From an uncultured Lachnospiraceae bacterium (GTDB taxonomy: Bacteria; Bacillota; Clostridia; Lachnospirales; Lachnospiraceae), in contig CACXEL010000175.1 of assembly GCA_902766655.1 (NCBI GenBank), forward strand, positions 1 through 12,610: 12,610 bases of DNA, written 5' to 3'. A program made the position numbers and the translations under genes. Under the pieces are notes generated by a model. It was given only the letters and a program-made list of their open reading frames with translations. It ran no database searches and was not told the origin of the DNA. Positions 12,475 through 12,610 of this stretch are shown in pieces (within the stretch, counting starts at the first letter, position 1; each line of letters opens with the position of its first letter).

Positions 12475-12605
12475 GGTACGGCGGAATGTAGACTCCTCTC
12501 TAAGGAGATACGAGGAGGGCGTGACAAGTCAGCGGGCATAGGGGCGGGGCCGTGTACTTTAGGTGAGGCGGAGTGTAGTCTTCTCACTAAGGACGCCGAG
12601 GACGT
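12475..12605 (+). repeat. Two diverged direct copies of the repeat core, 87 bases apart
   Basis: 12475-12518 and 12562-12605 align base for base, with one short gap, as GGT..GGCGGA.TGTAG.CT.CTC.CTAAGGA....CGAGGA.G. Both resemble the inverted copy at 12379-12339 and, more loosely, the right half of the 120-bp units (GTGGTCTCCTCTCT..GGGACG). Together they form a family of at least five copies in this tail. Confidence 0.6.
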
Positions 12606-12610
12606 TGGTA

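Larger units (their letters stand above)
11980..12610. other. Gene-free repeat-rich tail
   Basis: There are 631 bases without a supportable gene. They hold a 120-bp tandem repeat (11988-12227), a strong two-way terminator (12272-12335) and three diverged copies of the repeat core (12339-12379 inverted, 12475-12518, 12562-12605). Reading frames crossing the tandem repeat stay open because 120 is a multiple of three. They lack ribosome-binding sites. Confidence 0.7.

Noticed and set aside
11988..12605. CRISPR array
   Set aside because: The repeat unit is 120 bp and contiguous, later copies are diverged and in mixed orientation, and there are no regular unique spacers or cas genes.

Overview
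The window reads as chromosomal DNA of a GC-rich anaerobic Firmicute, most likely Clostridia and probably Lachnospiraceae-like. This rests on several things: strong Shine-Dalgarno sites of the AGGAGG type, sigma-A promoters, the DUF6145-like/dusB/greA gene order, and a fused selenium-dependent-type molybdenum hydroxylase. The family-level placement is inference from gene content; no rRNA gene is present. The partial tuf gene uses GTT/GCT/CGT-type codons, unlike the strongly GGC/GAG/CTG-biased rest, as expected for a very highly expressed gene.

Layout. (1) 2-169: the 3' end of tuf (EF-Tu) with its terminator, followed by a 40-bp perfect inverted repeat. (2) 319-1290, minus strand: a cytosolic alpha/beta-hydrolase (esterase type). 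A palindromic operator candidate overlaps its predicted transcription start. (3) 1658-2597: a two-gene operon of a MerR-family regulator carrying two C-terminal membrane helices and a YbjQ/UPF0145 protein. A classic MerR promoter with a 19-bp spacer and a dyad precedes it. (4) 2766-4484: a cytosolic two-domain family-3 glycosidase (NagZ-like), ending in a bidirectional terminator. (5) 6725-4659, minus strand: a two-gene operon of an SLC45-like MFS transporter and a ComB-type 2-phosphosulfolactate phosphatase. (6) 6925-8257: a DUF6145-like small protein overlapping dusB. (7) 8612-9106: greA behind a consensus promoter and a long structured leader. (8) 9394-11979: an 861-aa [2Fe-2S]/molybdopterin hydroxylase with its own promoter and a structured leader. 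(9) 11980-12610: no gene. This stretch holds a 120-bp tandem repeat, a strong bidirectional terminator and several diverged copies of the same repeat core in both orientations.

The genes form short, independent transcription units rather than one pathway. The links visible in the sequence are MerR with YbjQ (overlapping genes under an autoregulatory-type promoter), MFS with ComB (18-bp gap) and DUF6145-like with dusB (11-nt overlap). No clearly new defence or mobile system is visible. The best leads are the membrane-tethered MerR/YbjQ pair, the ComB/MFS pair in an organism not expected to make coenzyme M, and the repeat-rich tail. Stem pairings and repeat identities were counted by eye, and no database search was run.
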